A stretch of DNA of 64,000 bases. Source: JACVRW01 sp963835705. Lineage in GTDB: Bacteria; Actinomycetota; Thermoleophilia; Solirubrobacterales; Thermoleophilaceae. Shown here piece by piece: positions 60,398-64,000 of the stretch. The DNA lies in NCBI GenBank assembly GCA_963835705.1, contig CAWIGR010000007.1:1-64000 (forward strand), given 5' to 3'. The position numbers and the translations under genes are program-made. Below the pieces are notes generated by a model. The model saw nothing but the letters and a program-made list of their open reading frames with translations. It did no database searches and was not told the DNA's origin. The stretch's first letter is position 1. Each line of letters begins with the position of its first letter.

Positions 60398-63289
60398 GTG
60401 TCCGCCGAGAACAGAACACTCGGCAGCGGCAAATCAAACCGAGCCCTGCGCCCACGGGCTCGCCTTCGACCACCGCGTCTCTGCTTGACGCGGCCCCCCC
60501 GGCTCCCAGAAGATCGTCGTATTCGTGGAGGACGACTAGCCCCCAGCCGGGCCCTCACGGACGAGGCGGAGAGACCCGCGTCGGCGGCGCCCGACATCGG
60601 CCGACACGACGCGTTCATCTCCTACGCGCGTCAGGATCGGAAGGCGGTCGAGCGGCTGCGGGCCGCACTCGAAGCGCTGGGCAAGGACGTCTGGGTGGAC
60701 GTGGACGACATCACCGGTGGCGCGGACTGGCGGGCGCGGATCAAGCGCGGCATCGAAGCCTGCAAGGCGTACATCTTCGTGCTGACTCCGGCCTCGCTGC
60801 GCTCGCGCCACTGCCGGGAGGAGCTCGAACTGGCCGCCGCGCAGAACAAGCTCGTCATCCCGGTCTACCAGCAGGAGGTCGACGAGGCGGGGCTCCCGCC
60901 GGTCCTGGCCGATCGCGAGTGGATCTTCCTGCGGCCGGACGACGACTTCGACGCGGGGCTCGGCAACCTCGTCGAAGCGCTGGAGACGGACCTCGAGTGG
61001 CGCGACCAGCACACGCGGATCGCCGGCAGGGCGCGCGAATGGCTCGACGCCGGACATGACAACAGCTTCCTGCTACGCGGCTCCGATCTGCGGGATGCCG
61101 AGAGCTGGCTCGCCCGGCAGGCTCACCACCACGAGGCCGCCACCGCCGAACAGGCGGAGTACATCGTTCAGAGCCGGCGCGCGGCGAGCACCCGGCAGCG
61201 TCGGCTGACGGCGGCGTTCGCGTCGGCCCTGATCGTCACCGCCGCGCTCGCCGTGCTCGCGGTCATCCAGCGCAACGAGGCGATAGATCAACGCGACACC
61301 GCGCTGTCGACATTGCTGGCGACCCGGGCCCTTGGACAGTTGCGCGACGACCCGAGCAGCAGCCTCGCGCTGGCGATGGAGGCCTTTGCCACCAAGGACA
61401 CGGATCTCGCCGAGGGAGCCCTCAGGGTCAGCGCCTCCCAGGCCGTGCCCCACCTCGTCCTGCGGGCCCACAACGGCTCCGTCGCGAGCGTCGCGTACTC
61501 GCCCGACCGCCGTCATCTTGCGACCGCCGGCAGCGATCGCAGCATCCGACTCTGGGATGCGCGCGCGCCCGCACGGGCGCCGGTGGTCCTGCGTGGCCAC
61601 GAGGGTCCGGTGGCGAGCGTGGCGTGGGCCCCCGACGGGCGCCACCTGGCGAGCGCGTCCGCGGACCGCACTGTCCGCGTGTGGGACCGGCGCGCCTCGT
61701 CGAGCCCGGCGGTGGTGCTCCGGGGCCACACGCGATCGGTGAACGCGGTGTCCTGGTCCGCCGACGGCCGGCACCTCGCCAGCGGAAGCGGTGACCTGAC
61801 GGTGCGCGTGTGGGACCGGCGCACGCCGCGCACGCCGCCGGTCGTCCTGCGGGGCCACACGGCCGATGTCGAGACGGTCGCGTTCGCGCCCGACGGGCGT
61901 CACCTGGCGAGTGCCGGCGACGGCAGCCACGTGCGCGTGTGGGACCGTTTGGCCCCGCGGCGCGCGCCCAGGCTGTTGCACGGCGGTGGCGGCAACGTCC
62001 AGCACCTCGCGTTCGCCCCCGATGGGCGCCATCTGGCGGGCGCCGGCACCGACCGGACGGTGTTCGTGTGGGCTTGGCGCCACCGGCGCAGGGCGGCCGC
62101 GACCCTCCGCGGTCACACCGGACCGGTGATGAGCGTCGCCTTCGCCCCTTCGAGCCGCCTCCTGGCGAGCACCAGCGAGGACGGCAGCCTGCGAGTGTGG
62201 GACTGGCGCTCCGGAGCGCCCGCGCTGGCGCTGATCCGCGGCCACGCCGGGGCCGTCAGAAGTGCGAGCTGGGAAGACGGGGGTCACCTGGCCAGCGGCA
62301 GCGACGACCAGACGGTCCGCATCTGGGACTGGCGCGCCACGTTCCCGGCACCCAGGGTCCTGCCCGGCCACAACTCGGTCGCCGACCTGGCGCTCGCGGC
62401 CGACGGCCGTCATCTGGCCACCGTAAGCCATGACGGCGGGCTGCGCGTGTCGAACCCGCGGACCCCTCGGGCGCCGCCGCGGGTGCTTCCAGGCCGCTCG
62501 CTGCCGCCTGTGGCGCTGGCGCCCGACGGGCGCCATATGGTCGCCGGCGGCGAGGACTTCAGGCTCGTCGTCTGGGACTGGCGTGCGGGGCGACGGGTGC
62601 GAACGCTCGGTCCCGGCTTGGACGCCGCGTTCGCCCCCGACGGCCGCCACCTCGCGGGCGCCACCCCCGACGGCAAGGTCCGACTGTGGGACGCGGGCGA
62701 GCAGCGCTCGCGTCCCACGCTTCTCGGCCTCGGCGGGAGCACGCCTCCGGCGGTTGCGTTCGCGCCGGACGGGCGTCACCTCGCAGCGGCGGCAGGACGG
62801 GCGGTGCGCGTCTGGGACCTGCGCGCCCCCCACGAGCCTCCGACGATCCTCCGCGGCCACACGGATCCGGTCTACGCCGTCGCGTTCTCCCCCGACGGGA
62901 GCCGCCTGGCGAGCACCGGAACCGACCGGACCATCCGGCTCTGGGACTGGCGCACCCCAGGCACGCCGACAACCGTGCTCCGGGCCCACACCGACGAGAC
63001 ATTCGGGCTCACCTTCGTTCCCGACGGGCGCCACCTCGCCAGCGCGGGCGACGACGGGACCATCCGCGTGTGGGATTGGCGCGAGCCACGCCTCCCGTCG
63101 ACGGTGCCCAGCGGCGCGACGGGTCTCGACGGCACGATCGTGACGGCGGCCCCGAATGGCCGCCACCTAGCCACGGTCGACGTCTCCGGGCGAGTACGCG
63201 TGCTCGAGTGCCAGCGCTGCGGGACGATTGAGCAGGTGCTGGCGCTGGCCAAGGCCCGGCTGCCCCGTATGGTGGGCCCGGGCGGCTGA
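60398..63289 (+). CDS. TIR-transmembrane-WD40 protein with 14 propeller repeats
   Basis: After an uncertain start (GTG 60398 or TTG 60485), a bacterial TIR domain lies at about 60602-61000: HDAFISYARQDRKAVERLR, DVWVDVDDITGGADWRARI, and SLRSRHCREELELAAAQNK, where the Glu is the expected NAD-cleaving residue. One membrane helix follows (TAAFASALIVTAALAVLAVI, about 61208-61270), then 14 WD40-like repeats from about 61450 to 63240. They are full of PDGRHLAS and VWDWR segments and enough for two seven-bladed propellers. TIR enzymes of defence systems consume NAD or make cyclic signals when triggered; the propellers would be the sensor. It is in the tRNA-bounded segment. No second gene of a known TIR defence system is adjacent. 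Confidence 0.8.
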   Translation: MSAENRTLGSGKSNRALRPRARLRPPRLCLTRPPRLPEDRRIRGGRLAPSRALTDEAERPASAAPDIGRHDAFISYARQDRKAVERLRAALEALGKDVWVDVDDITGGADWRARIKRGIEACKAYIFVLTPASLRSRHCREELELAAAQNKLVIPVYQQEVDEAGLPPVLADREWIFLRPDDDFDAGLGNLVEALETDLEWRDQHTRIAGRAREWLDAGHDNSFLLRGSDLRDAESWLARQAHHHEAATAEQAEYIVQSRRAASTRQRRLTAAFASALIVTAALAVLAVIQRNEAIDQRDTALSTLLATRALGQLRDDPSSSLALAMEAFATKDTDLAEGALRVSASQAVPHLVLRAHNGSVASVAYSPDRRHLATAGSDRSIRLWDARAPARAPVVLRGHEGPVASVAWAPDGRHLASASADRTVRVWDRRASSSPAVVLRGHTRSVNAVSWSADGRHLASGSGDLTVRVWDRRTPRTPPVVLRGHTADVETVAFAPDGRHLASAGDGSHVRVWDRLAPRRAPRLLHGGGGNVQHLAFAPDGRHLAGAGTDRTVFVWAWRHRRRAAATLRGHTGPVMSVAFAPSSRLLASTSEDGSLRVWDWRSGAPALALIRGHAGAVRSASWEDGGHLASGSDDQTVRIWDWRATFPAPRVLPGHNSVADLALAADGRHLATVSHDGGLRVSNPRTPRAPPRVLPGRSLPPVALAPDGRHMVAGGEDFRLVVWDWRAGRRVRTLGPGLDAAFAPDGRHLAGATPDGKVRLWDAGEQRSRPTLLGLGGSTPPAVAFAPDGRHLAAAAGRAVRVWDLRAPHEPPTILRGHTDPVYAVAFSPDGSRLASTGTDRTIRLWDWRTPGTPTTVLRAHTDETFGLTFVPDGRHLASAGDDGTIRVWDWREPRLPSTVPSGATGLDGTIVTAAPNGRHLATVDVSGRVRVLECQRCGTIEQVLALAKARLPRMVGPGG

Positions 63290-63292
63290 CGT

Positions 63293-63318
63293 TGGGAGTT
63301 CAAGTCTCCCTGGGCGCA
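63293..63318 (+). repeat. Copy of the tRNA-Leu 3' end (probable attachment site)
   Basis: Twenty-five of 26 bases equal tRNA-Leu 57119-57144 (TGGGAGTTC, then A instead of G, then AGTCTCCCTGGGCGCA). The change falls in the T loop and leaves a legal loop, so this copy may be the original 3' end. Confidence 0.75.
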
Positions 63319-63320
63319 CC

Positions 63321-64000
63321 GTGAGGCAGCCGGACTGGCGCCGCACGCTGCACTGCGTCGGCGATCTGCACGCCGGCGCGATCACACCCGTGCGCGCCGA
63401 CGCGGTCAGCCACGACCTGGCCCATCTGCGGGCGCCGGCGCTTCACCTGCAGCTGGGCGACGCAACCGAGCGCGGCAGCCCGACCGAAGACGCGCTGGCG
63501 CTTGCGTTCCTCGAGCGGTTGCCCGGACCCTGGGCGGTGGTGCTGGGCAACCACGACATCCTTCGCAACAAGCGGGGCGTCGGCGACTGGGCGCGTGCCT
63601 ACGGGCAGCCGTCGCAGAACTACACGGTCGATCTCGATTTCGCCCGCGTGATCGTGGTGGGGCCGAACCGCGTAGAGGCCGGCAAGCGTGCCGGTCGCCT
63701 CTCGCTCGCGACGCTGGCCTTTCTCGACCGCGAGCTCGAACGGGGCCCGGAGAACTGCTGGATTGCCTGCCATTGGCCGCTGTTCCGCACGGTGATGGGA
63801 GACCCGCGCCGGCACTTCACCTCCACGATGAGCGCGTTCTATGCCAAGCCGGACGAACGCATTCGCGCGCTGCTCGCAGCGCGTCCGAACGCCCGGCTCT
63901 GGCTGTCGGGACACACGCACTCCCCGCTCAGCGCTCCCGGTCTGATCAAGCGGGTGAGGCTCGCTCGGAAGCGTTCGATCGTCGCGATCAACGGCTCGGC
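63321..64000 (+). CDS. Calcineurin-like metallophosphoesterase, partial
   Basis: Open from the GTG at 63321 to the window edge, with all metal motifs so far: VGDLHAG, LQLGDATERGS, VVLGNHDILRN, CWIACHWPL and WLSGHTHSP. It begins 2 bases after the tRNA-end repeat, with no room for a leader, so the start or promoter may lie inside or across the repeat. The substrate is unknown. The C-terminus continues beyond 64000. Confidence 0.8.
   Translation, partial: MRQPDWRRTLHCVGDLHAGAITPVRADAVSHDLAHLRAPALHLQLGDATERGSPTEDALALAFLERLPGPWAVVLGNHDILRNKRGVGDWARAYGQPSQNYTVDLDFARVIVVGPNRVEAGKRAGRLSLATLAFLDRELERGPENCWIACHWPLFRTVMGDPRRHFTSTMSAFYAKPDERIRALLAARPNARLWLSGHTHSPLSAPGLIKRVRLARKRSIVAINGS

Overview
The window is a 64 kb stretch of a very GC-rich genome that reads as an actinobacterial chromosome, most likely Thermoleophilia (Solirubrobacterales/Gaiellales grade); this placement is an inference. 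The evidence is the codon bias, a Gram-positive LexA box, a sortase, a GTP-type PEP carboxykinase, two cyclic-di-AMP (ydaO) riboswitches, a SigB/F-type sigma factor and many apparently leaderless genes. About twenty genes have a TANNNT element only 6-10 nt before the start codon, and I used this to choose starts. Several genes carry single-base frameshifts, densely clustered at 1-710 and 18260-18818, so some breaks may be assembly errors rather than biology.

Region by region: 1-4.9 kb holds a broken coiled-coil nuclease-like gene, a secreted hydrolase and crotonyl-CoA carboxylase/reductase. From 4.8 to 10.4 kb are clpS, a metallo-hydrolase, an ethylmalonyl-CoA-mutase-type B12 mutase, an AbiEi/DUF559 protein and the mutase chaperone MeaB. 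From 10.4 to 18.2 kb are an ECF sigma factor with propeller proteins, an ArsR/SRPBCC unit, MobA-like and small hypothetical genes, and a class III CoA-transferase. From 18.2 to 26.6 kb are a shattered Uma2 gene, a TPP enzyme, an FUSC-type transporter, a phosphoesterase, an aldehyde dehydrogenase, pckG and a sortase. From 26.6 to 32.2 kb is a second acyl-CoA block: MaoC hydratase, CitE-type lyase, a two-subunit CoA ligase, a half-ferredoxin, an SCP2-like protein and an acyl-CoA dehydrogenase. From 32 to 46 kb come a riboswitch-controlled cell-wall hydrolase, a large membrane protein, TetR with an acyl-CoA synthetase, an ATPase, YyaL, a peptidase, a PLP decarboxylase and a decaying stress-sigma neighbourhood. 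From 46 to 57 kb are a MerR-receiver/KaiC pair, an MMPL transporter, glutamine synthetase, HxlR, a second riboswitch gene, cytochrome c, cspA, RNase P RNA and lexA.

From 57.06 kb to 63.3 kb a tRNA-Leu gene and a 26-bp copy of its 3' end (25/26 identical) bracket about 6.2 kb. This segment holds SnoaL-like, YciI, DUF899 and DUF6325-like genes and a TIR-transmembrane-WD40 protein with 14 repeats. It looks like an integrated island without a visible integrase. A metallophosphoesterase gene starts two bases beyond the right-hand repeat and runs off the window.

Metabolically, ccr, the mutase, MeaB, the MaoC protein, the CitE-type lyase and possibly the acyl-CoA dehydrogenase fit an ethylmalonyl-CoA pathway: acetyl-CoA assimilation to glyoxylate plus propionyl-CoA. 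The adjacent CoA ligase may feed malate or succinate CoA esters, and PEP carboxykinase offers a gluconeogenic exit. The remaining genes are mostly envelope, regulation and housekeeping.
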